Of a stretch of 64,000 nt of DNA, positions 44,236-53,479 are shown piece after piece. The notes below the pieces were generated by a model, which ran no database searches, was not told the DNA's origin, and worked only from the letters and a program-made list of their open reading frames with translations. Position 1 is the first letter of the stretch, and each line of letters begins with the position of its first letter. The DNA is from Desulfoluna butyratoxydans (lineage in GTDB: Bacteria > Desulfobacterota > Desulfobacteria > Desulfobacterales > Desulfolunaceae). Both the position numbers and the translations under genes were made by a program. The stretch lies in the NCBI RefSeq assembly GCF_900699765.1, contig NZ_CAADHO010000007.1, positions 124,001-188,000 of the forward strand, in the 5' to 3' direction.

Positions 44236-44988
44236 ATGGAAAAAACGTGTCAGCAGCCCGGAGCGGAGAAAATTCCGGGAATCCTGGGAGGCATGGGGCC
44301 TGAAGCGACGGTTGACCTGATGCAGCGCATCATCGCCCTGACCCCTGCTTTGGATGATGTCGATCACCTTCGATGCATCGTGGACAACAACCCCAAGGTG
44401 CCTTCACGCATGAAGGCCATCATCGACGGGGACGGGGAAGATCCCGGGCCCTGCATGGCCGACATGGGCAAGCGCCTCGAGGCCTGGGGAGCCGATTTTC
44501 TCGTGATTCCCTGCAACACGGCCCATCACTATTATTACAATGTGGCCGATGCGGTCTCCATTCCCGTGGTCCATCTGGTGGACCTTGTGGTGGAGACAGT
44601 GGTGACCAGCAACCCGGGTATCAAAAAGGCGGGGGTCCTTGCCTCCACGGCCGTTCTGATCACGAAACTCTATGAGACCCGGTTTGCCGCACGTGGCGTG
44701 GATGTGGTTTACCCCGACGCACCGGTTCAGGATCAGCTCCTGGGGGTGATCCGTCGTGTCAAGGCCGGCGAGACCGGGGACAAAGTCCGGCAGGACTTTT
44801 CGGACATTTGTGCCCACCTGGCGTCCAAGGGCGCTGAAGTCGGTATCCTCGGGTGCACCGAACTTGGCATCATCGGCGGGGGCGAGCTGCCCATCCGCAG
44901 CGTGGATGCAGCCGATGTTCTTGCCCGGGAGATTGTGGCGGTTGCCCGTGAAGGGAAGATGCCCCATACCGAGCTATCCGCGCCTTGA
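44236..44988 (+). CDS. Aspartate/glutamate racemase-family protein (possible cysteate racemase)
   Basis: 250 residues. The two catalytic cysteines of the family are Cys93 (IPCNTAHHYY) and Cys207 (ILGCTELG), and GILGGMGPEATVDL opens the fold. The enzyme interconverts D and L acidic amino acids without a cofactor. Cysteate is a sulfonate analogue of aspartate, so here it may convert D-cysteate to the L form for CuyA (inference). ATG 44236 follows GGGAG; the frame is open further upstream without a ribosome site. Confidence 0.87.
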   Translation: MEKTCQQPGAEKIPGILGGMGPEATVDLMQRIIALTPALDDVDHLRCIVDNNPKVPSRMKAIIDGDGEDPGPCMADMGKRLEAWGADFLVIPCNTAHHYYYNVADAVSIPVVHLVDLVVETVVTSNPGIKKAGVLASTAVLITKLYETRFAARGVDVVYPDAPVQDQLLGVIRRVKAGETGDKVRQDFSDICAHLASKGAEVGILGCTELGIIGGGELPIRSVDAADVLAREIVAVAREGKMPHTELSAP

Positions 44989-45010
44989 CAAAGAGGGCTG
45001 TACGAAATAA

Positions 45011-45081
45011 ACAAGGGTGTGTTAAAAAGGAGAGTTTGACGCAATCTATCTTGCCCTTGCGACCCTTTCACACACCCTTGT
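45011..45081. repeat. 12-bp inverted repeat between racemase and gntR genes
   Basis: ACAAGGGTGTGT (45011-45022) and ACACACCCTTGT (45070-45081) are perfect complements around 47 bases. It may be an RNA stem ending the operon or an operator pair. Confidence 0.5.
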
Positions 45082-45226
45082 CGTTTGCCGCGTTTCCAGC
45101 GGCGGGGCAAACTGCTCCCTGAGGAGTAACCTGTTTTCCCGGGCCGCCTGTTTCGGGCAGCGCCCCCTTTTATTTGTTTTACTTACGTCGCGTACTTTAA
45201 GATTCCGACTGGCAGGAGAAAAGACT

Positions 45227-45883
45227 TTGGACAACAATGTATCTTCGATGAAGTCCCTTGTGGCTTATGAAAAGATTCGTGATATGATTCTTACGGGTGT
45301 GAAGTTGCCCGGCACCCGGCTCGTGCTGTCGGACCTTGAAACGGAGTTGGGCATCGGCAGAGGGCCCATCCGGGAAGCGTTGATGCGCCTTGACCGATCT
45401 GGCCTGGTGAAGAACATTCCCTATAAGGGCGCCGTGGTGGCCAGCCCGCCTTCGCGCAAGGAGATTGCCATTATCTTCGATATGCGCGTGGATCTTGAAT
45501 CCCAGCTCGCCGTGGAGGCGATGCACAACATCTCCCCCGAAAAGATCGCCGAACTCGAAGAGCTTCACAGCCGCATGGCCAGCGTGGACGCCGATTTTTA
45601 CACCCTGGACCGCCAGTTTCACAAGACCATCTACGAGGCGTCCAATCTTCCCCACCTCTGCTCCATCGTTTATAAGCTCATCGAATCCGTGGAGACCTTT
45701 CTCAACCTCTACCGTCAGGAGATCACCGACTGCCACAAGTTCTCCTTCGAACACGGTCAGATCCTTGCGGCCATCAAGGCCAAGGATGAGGAGCAGGTCC
45801 GCTCCGTACTCCAGAGCAACATCCGAAGCGGCCTTGAGGTGGTGGAACGCTCTTTTTCCCGTCTCATTCGAAAGCCCGTTTAA
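45227..45883 (+). CDS. GntR-family regulator with FCD domain
   Basis: 218 residues. The winged helix (YEKIRDMILTG, LSDLETELGIGRGPIREALMRL) is followed by an all-helical FCD ligand domain. TTG at 45227 is the best start: AGGAG ends 8 bases before it, while the next ATG lies 30 bases from that site. It sits at the end of the sulfonate cluster and probably binds the 18-bp palindrome before dctP2. FCD proteins sense organic acids, so a sulfonate effector is plausible. Confidence 0.9.
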   Translation: MDNNVSSMKSLVAYEKIRDMILTGVKLPGTRLVLSDLETELGIGRGPIREALMRLDRSGLVKNIPYKGAVVASPPSRKEIAIIFDMRVDLESQLAVEAMHNISPEKIAELEELHSRMASVDADFYTLDRQFHKTIYEASNLPHLCSIVYKLIESVETFLNLYRQEITDCHKFSFEHGQILAAIKAKDEEQVRSVLQSNIRSGLEVVERSFSRLIRKPV

Positions 45884-46100
45884 TCTGCCATCACGGACGC
45901 CCCTGACGCGTGTTCGGGGCTCGTGGGCGGCAGCCGCTTCTGAATCGCTGCGCTTGAGAGAAGGCGGCATAGCGCAGAGCGTTTGAGTGTTTTTGTCTTC
46001 GCTGTGTCTGCCGAACCGCTTTTTTCTGACGGTGCCAGATTTTCCTTTGTACAGATGTGCTGAACGGGTTGCCCTGGGGCGGCCCTGACTGAGGGCGGCC

Positions 46101-46724
46101 ATGAACAAACGCATCCTCTCCATTGCCATCGTTTTGATTCTTGTTGCCGTTGTCTGGTCTCTTCGCAGGCCGGGCACGCATCGGTCCATCCGCAACGCCC
46201 CTCCCGTTAATCACACCATCGTGGCATTCGGCGACAGCCTCACCTCCGGGACCGGCGCCGGGCAAGGCGGTTCCTATCCTGACCAGCTCTCGGCGCGTAT
46301 CGGGCGGGAGGTCATCAACCTCGGTGTCCCCGGGGAGACGACCCAAAGCGCCATGGCGCGGCTTGATGATGTGGTGGGATACGATCCCGGCATCGTGCTC
46401 ATCACCCTTGGGGGCAATGACCTGAAAAACGGGGTGGACAGGAATCAGGCCTTTCAAAACCTGGCGTCCATCATCGGGGTGCTTCAAGAGAGTGGGGCCA
46501 TGGTGATCCTGGGAGGCATCGACATCCCTTTTTGGGGGCGCGACTTTGGCGCGGGGTACCGGGAGACAGCCGACGCCATGGGCGCGGTGCTGGTGCCCGA
46601 CATCTTCGAGGGTATTCTGGGCAAGCCCGGCCTCATGAGCGACAGAATCCACCCCAACGACAAAGGGTACGGCATCATGGCAGACCATTTTTTCAAGGCC
46701 CTCAAACCCTATCTCGCTCCCTGA
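46101..46724 (+). CDS. SGNH/GDSL hydrolase (TesA-like esterase), membrane anchored or secreted
   Basis: 207 residues. An N-terminal hydrophobic helix (ILSIAIVLILVAVVWSL) lacks a lipobox cysteine. Block I is FGDSLTSGTGAG, block III GGND, and block V DRIHPND, giving the Ser, Gly, Asn and Asp/His of the SGNH family. It likely hydrolyses esters or thioesters in the periplasm. It is preceded by an unremarkable ~215-base gap and not obviously linked to its neighbours. Confidence 0.88.
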   Translation: MNKRILSIAIVLILVAVVWSLRRPGTHRSIRNAPPVNHTIVAFGDSLTSGTGAGQGGSYPDQLSARIGREVINLGVPGETTQSAMARLDDVVGYDPGIVLITLGGNDLKNGVDRNQAFQNLASIIGVLQESGAMVILGGIDIPFWGRDFGAGYRETADAMGAVLVPDIFEGILGKPGLMSDRIHPNDKGYGIMADHFFKALKPYLAP

Positions 46725-46765
46725 GTTTTTATCCCTTGTGCGCTGCGCCTTTCAAATCCACCATC

Positions 46766-46793
46766 CCCTTAGCCCTTAGCCCTTAGCCCTTAG
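46766..46793. repeat. Four tandem copies of CCCTTAG
   Basis: Heptamer CCCTTAG repeated four times without change, overlapping the end of the minus-strand gene whose TAA stop is read from it. Copy-number change would alter that C terminus. Confidence 0.85.
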
Positions 46794-47169
46794 CCTTTTT
46801 CCCCCACCTCCCTTTGATCCTTCCCCCTTTTGCCTTTGTTATCTGCTCCTCGATGGGGACGGTGCGGTCGTGTCGTTTGGCGATGTCGTAGCCTTCCTGG
46901 GTCAGGTACGAGGCATACCCCATGGTGTCGTGGTCGGTAATACCCAGGGTGGACAGCTGTTTCAAGGCCACGGCTATGGCCGCTTTGCCCAGGCCCAGGG
47001 CTTCTGCCAGGTCCCGGTTTTCGACGATTCCCGGGGGGCCGTCCCGGTCCCAGGCAAGGGCCAGGTGCCCCAGGACCTCCCATTGCACCACGCGGCCTTC
47101 ATCCTCAAGCATGGCAGTGAGGCTGCGGACCTTGGCTTCCAGCTCTTCGTATGTGGGTTTGTTTTCCAT
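46783..47169 (-). CDS. Small winged-helix-like hypothetical protein
   Basis: 128 residues. A short coiled N terminus (ENKPTYEELEAKVRSL), like the linkers of Desulfobacterota PAS proteins, precedes a helix-turn-helix-like part (ENRDLAEALGLGKAAIAVALKQLSTLGI) and a basic tail. It may be a DNA-binding protein. I cannot name the family. The 3' end lies inside the CCCTTAG repeat. Confidence 0.6.
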   Translation of the reverse strand: MENKPTYEELEAKVRSLTAMLEDEGRVVQWEVLGHLALAWDRDGPPGIVENRDLAEALGLGKAAIAVALKQLSTLGITDHDTMGYASYLTQEGYDIAKRHDRTVPIEEQITKAKGGRIKGRWGKKAKG

Positions 47170-47497
47170 GGTCTCAGTGTATCACAGGAGGCAGGGGCGT
47201 TCTTGGCAGTTTTTCAGGTTAGGATGGCAGCCTCCGGTGGCCAAACTGTTGAAAAGTTAGACAAACAGGTTTTGTTTTCTGAGGGTGCGTCCCTTGCAGG
47301 GCATAGCCCCTTTTCTTTTATTAAGGCGCTTATTGGAACGTTTTTGCGGAGCTTTTTTCAAAAAGCGACCCGCCGGAGGCAACTGATTTTTTAAATGCAT
47401 TGACCCTGATAAGCTTTGCCCTCAGGTGACCGGGCAGGGTACCCCATGGTATACTGGTCGTATGATGCGCCCGGAATCGGGCAAAGGAAGGCTTGCA
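47170..47497. other. Intergenic region upstream of the DUF3179 gene
   Basis: About 330 bases between divergent genes, with a CCGCCGGAGGCAA repeat fragment near 47370. No gene or clear RNA is seen. Confidence 0.45.
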
Positions 47498-48133
47498 ATG
47501 AACATCAGATGGAAACGTGCATGGGCCCTTGTGCTGGCCCTGCTTATATGGAGTGCCCCGGCATGGGCGGCACAGGTGGAGCGCAGGGGAGACCGTGTGT
47601 GGATCGTGGACCGCCTGGGAGACCGGTGGGAGGTGACCCACGCCGAGACCCTGGGCTTTGAGCCGGACAAGTTCCAATACGGCATTGGAAAGGATGCCAT
47701 CGTTCCCCTGGATGAGAGGGCTTTCTCCTCGGCACCGGCTGATGTCCGGGACCGGGAGAGGGTCATCGGCTTTGGTTCGGATGAGGATGCCCGGGCTGTT
47801 TCGGTAAGGATCCTGTCGCTCCATGAGATCCTGAATACCCAATTGAAAGATGCCTGGGTTGCGGCGGCATACTGACCCCTCGTGGACCTGTCGGCTGTGT
47901 ACAGCCGAGAACTGGACGGGGAGCCCCTGACCCTTGCCCCTTCGGGGTGGACCTATGGGGACACCTTTGTCCTTTATGACAAGGAGAGCCGAAGCCTGTG
48001 GTACCCCGATGGAAAGGGGCTCCTGGCCATCGACGGGCCCCATGCCGGTAAGCGGCTCCCGGAGATCGGCCATGAGGACACCTCATGGTACCTGTGGGAA
48101 AAGGCACACCCAAAGACCCGGATCGCCGATTGA
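47498..48133 (+). CDS. DUF3179 protein with in-frame TGA: candidate selenoprotein
   Basis: The frame from ATG 47498 reaches TGA at 47873-47875 and continues open to a stop at 48131-48133, giving 211 residues if TGA is read as selenocysteine. A signal peptide (RAWALVLALLIWSAPAWA) precedes a DUF3179 domain, with VRILSLHEILN before the TGA and FVLYDKESRSLWYPDG after it. The TGA falls exactly where DUF3179 proteins have the first Cys of YCPLC; here the protein reads Tyr-Sec-Pro-Leu-Val. A hairpin follows 22 bases on. A plain nonsense mutation is the alternative. AAAGGAAGG precedes the ATG. Confidence 0.75.
47891..47908 (+). promoter_or_regulatory. bSECIS-like hairpin for selenocysteine insertion
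   Basis: TCGGCTG-TGTA-CAGCCGA makes a perfect 7-bp stem. Its apical loop UGUA begins 22 bases after the TGA and has a G among its first two bases, matching the published bacterial SECIS rules (loop 16-37 nt after UGA). Confidence 0.65.
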
Positions 48134-48165
48134 GTCGGATGGCGTCTTCGGGCAGTACAAAAAAC

Positions 48166-48200
48166 AAAAACCCGTCCCCTTTGAAAGGGGACGGGTTTTT
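48166..48200. terminator. Bidirectional terminator between the DUF3179 and AGCS genes
   Basis: AACCCGTCCCC/GGGGACGGGTT stem with A and T runs on the two sides; it can serve both converging genes. Confidence 0.92.
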
Positions 48201-48222
48201 TTGTTGCAGGGGCCTTTAAGGG

Positions 48223-49569
48223 CTACTTCCTGTAATGGTTGTCGAAGTAGTCCCGGGTTTCGCTGATGATGACGGGGGTCAGGGCAAGAAGGGCGATGAG
48301 GTTGGGGAAGGCCATGAGCCCGTTGAAGATGTCGGCCAGGGTCCATACCAGGTCGAGCTTCAGGGTGGCCCCGATACCCACAAAGATCACGAAGATCACG
48401 CGGTAGGGCATGATGGCTTTTTCGCCGAGAAGGTATTCAATGGATTTCTCGCCGTAATAGCACCAGCCGAGGATGGTGGAGTAGGCAAAGAGGATGAGGC
48501 CGATGGTAACAATGAGGCCCCCGCCGGGCAGGGCGCCCTGAAAAGCGAAGGTGGTGAGCTCGGCCCCGTTTTTGCCGCTGGACCAGGTGCCGGTGATGAT
48601 CAGGACCAGGCCGGTCATGGAGCAGACGATGATGGTGTCGATGAAGGTCTGGGTCATGGAGACCAGGGCCTGGGTAACGGAATGCTTGGTCTGGGCTGCG
48701 GCGGCCGCGATGGGCGCGCTGCCGAGGCCGGATTCGTTGGAGAAGACCCCGCGGGCAACGCCCATGCGGATGGCCAGCATGACGCCCGCGCCAAGGAACC
48801 CGCCGGTGGCGGCCGTGGGGTTGAAGGCCTGGGTGATGATCAGGGTCAGGGCCGAGGGGATGGCCTTGGCGTTGAGAACGAGGATGATAAGGGAGCCGAC
48901 AATGTAGAAGACGATCATGATGGGAACCAGCACGCTGGTGACCTTGCCGATGCTCTTGATACCGCCGATGACCACAAGGCCCACGAAGATCATGAGGATA
49001 ACGCCGGTGACGCCTACGGGGATGTTAAAGGTGGCGTGCACCGCATCGGCCACCGAGTTGGACTGGACCATGTTGCCGATGCCGAAGGCGGCAATGGAGG
49101 CGAACAGGGCAAAAAGAACCCCCATCCAATTCCATCCGAGGCCGTTGGAGATGTAGTACATGGGGCCGCCGCACATGTTGCCGTTTTCGTCTTTTTCCCT
49201 GTATTTCACGGCGAGAACGGCCTCGGCGTATTTGGTGGCCATGCCCACCAGGCCGGTAACCCACATCCAGAACATGGCGCCGGGGCCGCCCACGGCGATG
49301 GCCGTGGCCACACCCGCGATGTTACCGGTGCCCACAGTGGCGGAGAGTGCCGTCATCAGGGCCTGGAAGTGGGAGATGTCACCGTCGCCTTCATCTCCTT
49401 CTTCCCTGCGTTTGACAAGGGCCAGGTAGAGGGAGTGAAGCAGGGTGGTGAACTGAATTCCCCGAAGGGAGATGGTCAGCCACAGCCCTGTGCCCACGAG
49501 CAGGACAAGCAGGGGGACGCCCCAGATAATGCTATCAATTTTGTTCAGTAACCCGATAAAGTTCTCCAT
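48223..49569 (-). CDS. AGCS family sodium:alanine/glycine symporter
   Basis: 448 residues, about 11 helices. AGCS signatures include [27 protein letters not shown] and [21 protein letters not shown]. It imports alanine or glycine with Na+. It lies beside alanine dehydrogenase and the glycine cleavage genes, which use these amino acids. GGAGGAATTTT precedes the ATG. Confidence 0.93.
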   Translation of the reverse strand: MENFIGLLNKIDSIIWGVPLLVLLVGTGLWLTISLRGIQFTTLLHSLYLALVKRREEGDEGDGDISHFQALMTALSATVGTGNIAGVATAIAVGGPGAMFWMWVTGLVGMATKYAEAVLAVKYREKDENGNMCGGPMYYISNGLGWNWMGVLFALFASIAAFGIGNMVQSNSVADAVHATFNIPVGVTGVILMIFVGLVVIGGIKSIGKVTSVLVPIMIVFYIVGSLIILVLNAKAIPSALTLIITQAFNPTAATGGFLGAGVMLAIRMGVARGVFSNESGLGSAPIAAAAAQTKHSVTQALVSMTQTFIDTIIVCSMTGLVLIITGTWSSGKNGAELTTFAFQGALPGGGLIVTIGLILFAYSTILGWCYYGEKSIEYLLGEKAIMPYRVIFVIFVGIGATLKLDLVWTLADIFNGLMAFPNLIALLALTPVIISETRDYFDNHYRK

Positions 49570-50055
49570 AAAATTCCTCCAGTGGTGGTGTGAGATTGCC
49601 TATATGCACCGGGCGGTGCCTCCCGTCCGGGATATATGGTGCCTTAGCCATGGCGGCTTCACAGCCCGCAGGGAGAAAAAGAAGTTATCAGAAGGCAGGG
49701 GGCCGGAGTGTTAACTTCTCGCATGGAATAGAGAAATGAAATATGTGAGGTGGGCGGGCGGAGAGCCTGTCGTCTCCATATGAGAAAGAACTGTGTTGCG
49801 ATGATGTTCTTAAGGGAAACGGAAGTTAGTAGAGCATGATTTGAAAAAATAATCAATATCCGCTTTTAAATATGGGTAAATTTGCCATTGGGGCAGGGGC
49901 GCGGACTGGAGATGGCTTGTCTTTGTGAGCAAGTCGGGTGCGCTGAAGTGAATGACGATATGTTCGCCTTGGCACAGCCCGGTATGTGGCAGGGGCGGGC
50001 CCCCCTGTGGGGAGGCCCGGCCCTGCGGTTTGCTTGGGGGGGGGACGTCGGTTGG
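49570..50055. other. Intergenic region between ald and the symporter gene
   Basis: About 490 bases, AT-rich at 49700-49870. A GCACCG/CGGTGC hairpin lies at 49605-49618 near the symporter start. No gene recognised. Confidence 0.45.
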
Positions 50056-51171
50056 TTACTTCAGGAGATCATCGGCCGGGGTGTACGCCAGGCCGAAGGC
50101 GTCGGAGACCCCTTTGTACGTGATCTTGCCATTGGCCATGTTGAGCCCGAGTTTGATGCCGTCGTTGTCCCTGCACGCCTGTTTCCAGCCTTTGTTCGCG
50201 ATCTCCACCGCGTAGGGCAGGGTGGCGTTGGTCAGGGCGATGGTGCTGGTGATGGGGACAGCGCCCGGCATGTTGGCCACGCAGTAGTGGATGATGCCGT
50301 CCACCTCGTAGATGGGGTCCCCGTGGGTGGTGGGCTTGGAGGTTTCGAAGCATCCTCCCTGGTCGATGGCCACGTCCACGATGACGGCTCCGGGTTTCAT
50401 GGTGCCGAGCATTTCGCGGGTGATGAGCTTGGGCGCCTTGGCCCCGGGAATGAGTACGGCCCCCACCACCACGTCCGCCTCGCGGATCAGTTCACGCACC
50501 GTTGCCGGAGAGCTCATCATGGGGAAGCAGTTTTTGGGCATCACCTCGCCCAGGTGGCGGAGGCGGTCCAGGTTCATGTCCAGAAGGTAGACCTTGGCCC
50601 CGAGTCCGCAGGCCATCTGGGCCGCGTTGGTGCCCACGATTCCCCCGCCGATGACCACCACCGTGGCCGGGGGCACGCCCGTAACCCCGCCCAGGAGGAT
50701 CCCCCGCCCCCCATGGACCCGTTCCAGGTACTTTGCTGCCTCCTGCACGGACATGCGCCCGGCCACCTCGCTCATGGGGGTGAGAAGGGGAAGGCCCCCT
50801 GAGGTGTCTTCAATGGTTTCGTACGCGATGGCCACGGAGTCGGTTTTCAGAAAGTCCCGTGTGAGCTCTTCGTCCGCGGCAAAGTGCATGTAGGTGAAGA
50901 CGATCTGATCTTTTTTTACCATGGCGTATTCGGATGGCTGGGGCTCCTTGACGTGCATGACCATGTCGGACCGGTCGAACACCTCGGCCGGGGTGGCGAC
51001 GATCTCTGCCCCGGCTTCCACGTACATGGCGTCGGAGAAGCCGCTGCCCACGCCGGCGTTTTGCTCCACGAGCAGGGTGTGCCCGTTGGCGGTCATCACT
51101 TCAACCCCGGAGGGGGTCATGGCGACACGATTTTCCTCTGACTTTATCTCTTTGAGGATACCTACGATCAT
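50056..51171 (-). CDS. ald: Alanine dehydrogenase
   Basis: 371 residues, the usual length. The N terminus MIVGILKEIKSEENRVAMTP, the VVVIGGGIVGTNAAQMA NAD-binding loop and a C-terminal PADDLLK are characteristic. It oxidatively deaminates L-alanine to pyruvate with NAD+, supplying carbon and electrons. GGAGG precedes the ATG at 51171. A sigma54 promoter lies 130 bases upstream and the sigma54 activator gene is next on the same strand. Confidence 0.95.
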   Translation of the reverse strand: MIVGILKEIKSEENRVAMTPSGVEVMTANGHTLLVEQNAGVGSGFSDAMYVEAGAEIVATPAEVFDRSDMVMHVKEPQPSEYAMVKKDQIVFTYMHFAADEELTRDFLKTDSVAIAYETIEDTSGGLPLLTPMSEVAGRMSVQEAAKYLERVHGGRGILLGGVTGVPPATVVVIGGGIVGTNAAQMACGLGAKVYLLDMNLDRLRHLGEVMPKNCFPMMSSPATVRELIREADVVVGAVLIPGAKAPKLITREMLGTMKPGAVIVDVAIDQGGCFETSKPTTHGDPIYEVDGIIHYCVANMPGAVPITSTIALTNATLPYAVEIANKGWKQACRDNDGIKLGLNMANGKITYKGVSDAFGLAYTPADDLLK

Positions 51172-51300
51172 TGAAACCTCCATGGGACCGGCCACGGCCG
51201 GCCTGTTGTTCGGCGGGGATGAGCCCCGCCGGGGATTGTGAACGTCGGGTGAGGACGGCCCCGTGGGGGAGGGGGGCGTCCGGCCATGGAAACAAAGAAG

Positions 51301-51316
51301 AGCAAAAACACTGCCA
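51301..51316 (-). promoter_or_regulatory. Sigma54 (-24/-12) promoter of ald
   Basis: On the minus strand TGGCAGTGTTTTTGCT has GG and GC separated by exactly 10 bases and matches TGGCAC-N5-TTGCA closely. The rest of 51172-51561 contains no gene. Confidence 0.72.
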
Positions 51317-51561
51317 CGAATGGGCAGGGTGGAAAAAAAGGTGCGGCAAAACGGGGTTGTTGCCCGGTAACCTGCATGGAATACGTTGCTGGAAGGCCTG
51401 AAAACAGGGGGGCTGAGACGGTATCCATCCAAAGGGGAGGGCCCCTGAAAAAAAGCGCAAAGGGGTTGCGGGGGATGGGGTGGCGCAGGGCTAAGATGGT
51501 TTGAAATCGCACCGTATTGGCTCCGTTTTTATGGGTTGTTACGTAAAAACAGAGTGTTGTC

Positions 51562-53184
51562 TTATTGGAACGAATACGTTCCGATGGATCGTTTTGTTTC
51601 CACTCGAATGCCGTATTTTTTGATCCTGTTGAGCAGGGCCGTGTGGGTGACGTTGAGGTGAGCGGCGGCCTTGCGGATGCTCCCGGCCTCTTTCAGGGCC
51701 CGGATGATCAGGTCGGTTTCAAACTGGGCGGTGAGCTCTCGAAGCCCCCCCCGGGGATCGGGAGTGTCGGCACCGGCTGCGGGGACGATGTTGGCTTCAT
51801 GGCTGAAAAGGATGTTGGCGTGCTTGACGATGCGGCCGTCCCCTAAAATGGCGCCCCGCTCCATGACATTTTTTAATTCGCGGACGTTTCCCGGCCAGTG
51901 GTGGCCCATGAGTTTTTCCATGGCCGCTTCGGAGATGGTCTGGCGGGGGTTGTTGAGTTTTTCGGTGAGAAGGTCGAGGAAATGGGGGGCAAGGATGCCG
52001 ATGTCCTCCCGGCGTTCGCGCAGGGGAGGGATGTGCACGGGAACCACGTTGATGCGGTAGTAGAGGTCCTCGCGAAAGAGGCGCTTCTGGACCATCTCCT
52101 CTAAATTTTTGTTGGTGGCGGTGATGATGCGGGTGTCCACGGGGATCTCCCGGGTGCCCCCGATGCGCCGGACCAGGCCCTCCTGCAGCACCCGCAGGAT
52201 CTTGGCCTGGGGGCCGGGGGGCATCTCACCGATCTCATCCAGGAAAAGGGTGCCCCCGCTGGCCACCTCAAAAAGTCCGGGTTTGCCCTTTTTTCGTGCC
52301 CCGGTAAAGGCCCCTTCGGCGTAACCGAAGAGTTCACTCTCTAAAAGGGGCTCGGGCATGGCCGCGCAGTTGATGGCGATGAAAGGCCCGGTGCGGCCGC
52401 TTTCAAAGTGGATGGCCCCGGCAAAGAGCTCTTTGCCCGTGCCGCTTTCTCCCCGAACCGAGACCGTGGCGTCGGTGGGGGCGATGCGCCGGGCCAGCAG
52501 CACGGCGTTTTTGATGCCCTGGCTGGTTCCTAAAATGCAGTTGAAGCTGGCGGTGGTGGGGGAGGCGACCTCCCTTGCCATCTTCTGCACCTCCCTGAGT
52601 TCCTTCATGAGCACCACGGTGCCCACGGAGCGACCCCCTGCATCGTGGATGGGCTGGGCCGAGGCGTAGAACTCCACACGCCCGTCGGGGGTGACCACGG
52701 ACTCCCGCCGGCTCAAGGGGCGTTTTTGGGCCATGCACTCCAGCAGGATGTTGCCGTCGGGCTTGATGTCCCGGATGTTCTTGCCGAGGAGCTGGGCCGC
52801 GTCGTGGCCCAGGATGCGGCAGGCCACGGGGTTGATGGTGGTGACGAGGCCCTTTTCGTTGGTGGCGATGATGCCTTCGGAGACGCCGTCAAAGACGGCC
52901 TGGTGGTGCTTTTCCCTGCGCTCCCGGGGGAGGGTGCGGACAAGGCGGACAGACAGGGCTCCGGGCAGCCCGTGGAAGGCGGTGACCAGTGATGCCGGAG
53001 ACGGGTGGGGGCCTGTGGGACGGGTCAGTTCGATGTAGACGATGGCGGCTTCTCCGTCCTGGATGACTTCCATGGACAGGATGTTGAGCCCTTTGTCCGT
53101 AACTTCGCGCGTGAGGTCGGCCACGACGCCGATGCGGTCGGAAAATTTGAGCTCCAGTTTCAAACTCTCAGCAGAGTGAGTCAT
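51562..53184 (-). CDS. Sigma54-dependent activator with ACT and PAS domains (TyrR-like)
   Basis: 540 residues. The order is ACT domain (residues 8-80), PAS domain (~92-195), AAA+ core with Walker A GESGTGKE (245-252) and sigma54 contact loop GAFTGA (291-296), and a C-terminal helix-turn-helix ([25 protein letters not shown]). ACT domains bind amino acids, so it probably senses alanine or a related amino acid and activates ald from its sigma54 promoter. It starts at ATG 53184, the ACT domain beginning within ten residues. Confidence 0.92.
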   Translation of the reverse strand: MTHSAESLKLELKFSDRIGVVADLTREVTDKGLNILSMEVIQDGEAAIVYIELTRPTGPHPSPASLVTAFHGLPGALSVRLVRTLPRERREKHHQAVFDGVSEGIIATNEKGLVTTINPVACRILGHDAAQLLGKNIRDIKPDGNILLECMAQKRPLSRRESVVTPDGRVEFYASAQPIHDAGGRSVGTVVLMKELREVQKMAREVASPTTASFNCILGTSQGIKNAVLLARRIAPTDATVSVRGESGTGKELFAGAIHFESGRTGPFIAINCAAMPEPLLESELFGYAEGAFTGARKKGKPGLFEVASGGTLFLDEIGEMPPGPQAKILRVLQEGLVRRIGGTREIPVDTRIITATNKNLEEMVQKRLFREDLYYRINVVPVHIPPLRERREDIGILAPHFLDLLTEKLNNPRQTISEAAMEKLMGHHWPGNVRELKNVMERGAILGDGRIVKHANILFSHEANIVPAAGADTPDPRGGLRELTAQFETDLIIRALKEAGSIRKAAAHLNVTHTALLNRIKKYGIRVETKRSIGTYSFQ

Positions 53185-53479
53185 GGGCCGCCGTCTGGTT
53201 TGAGGGGTTGGGACGTCATGCGTCCTGTAAAATTCTGATTTTTTTACTATAGCACAGAAGGGCCGGGCCGCAAGCTTTTGGTGTGGTATGAAACGGGCAG
53301 ACGCTCTGGATGACAGAGTTCGTCAGGGAATGTGATGGCTCCTGAGGAGCGGGGGCTCCGAGCATTTCCAAATCTGGGCTCTCATATGCCGGAGACTGTC
53401 CGGTTAAACCGAGAATGGACAAGTTGCGATAACGTATCCAGTACCTTCGATGGGAGAGAGTCTGCCCGCGTAAACCACC

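Noticed and set aside
46766-46793. CRISPR-like or other array at the CCCTTAG repeats
   Set aside because: Units are only 7 bases with no spacers; it is a simple tandem repeat.
47426-48133. DUF3179 gene as a simple pseudogene with a nonsense mutation
   Set aside because: The stop replaces precisely the conserved cysteine, the downstream half is intact, and a SECIS-like hairpin is correctly spaced. A true nonsense mutation remains possible.
49595-49640. Sigma54 promoter before the alanine symporter gene
   Set aside because: A GGCAC...TGC pair exists on the minus strand, but the spacing is 11 bases between GG and GC, one too many.
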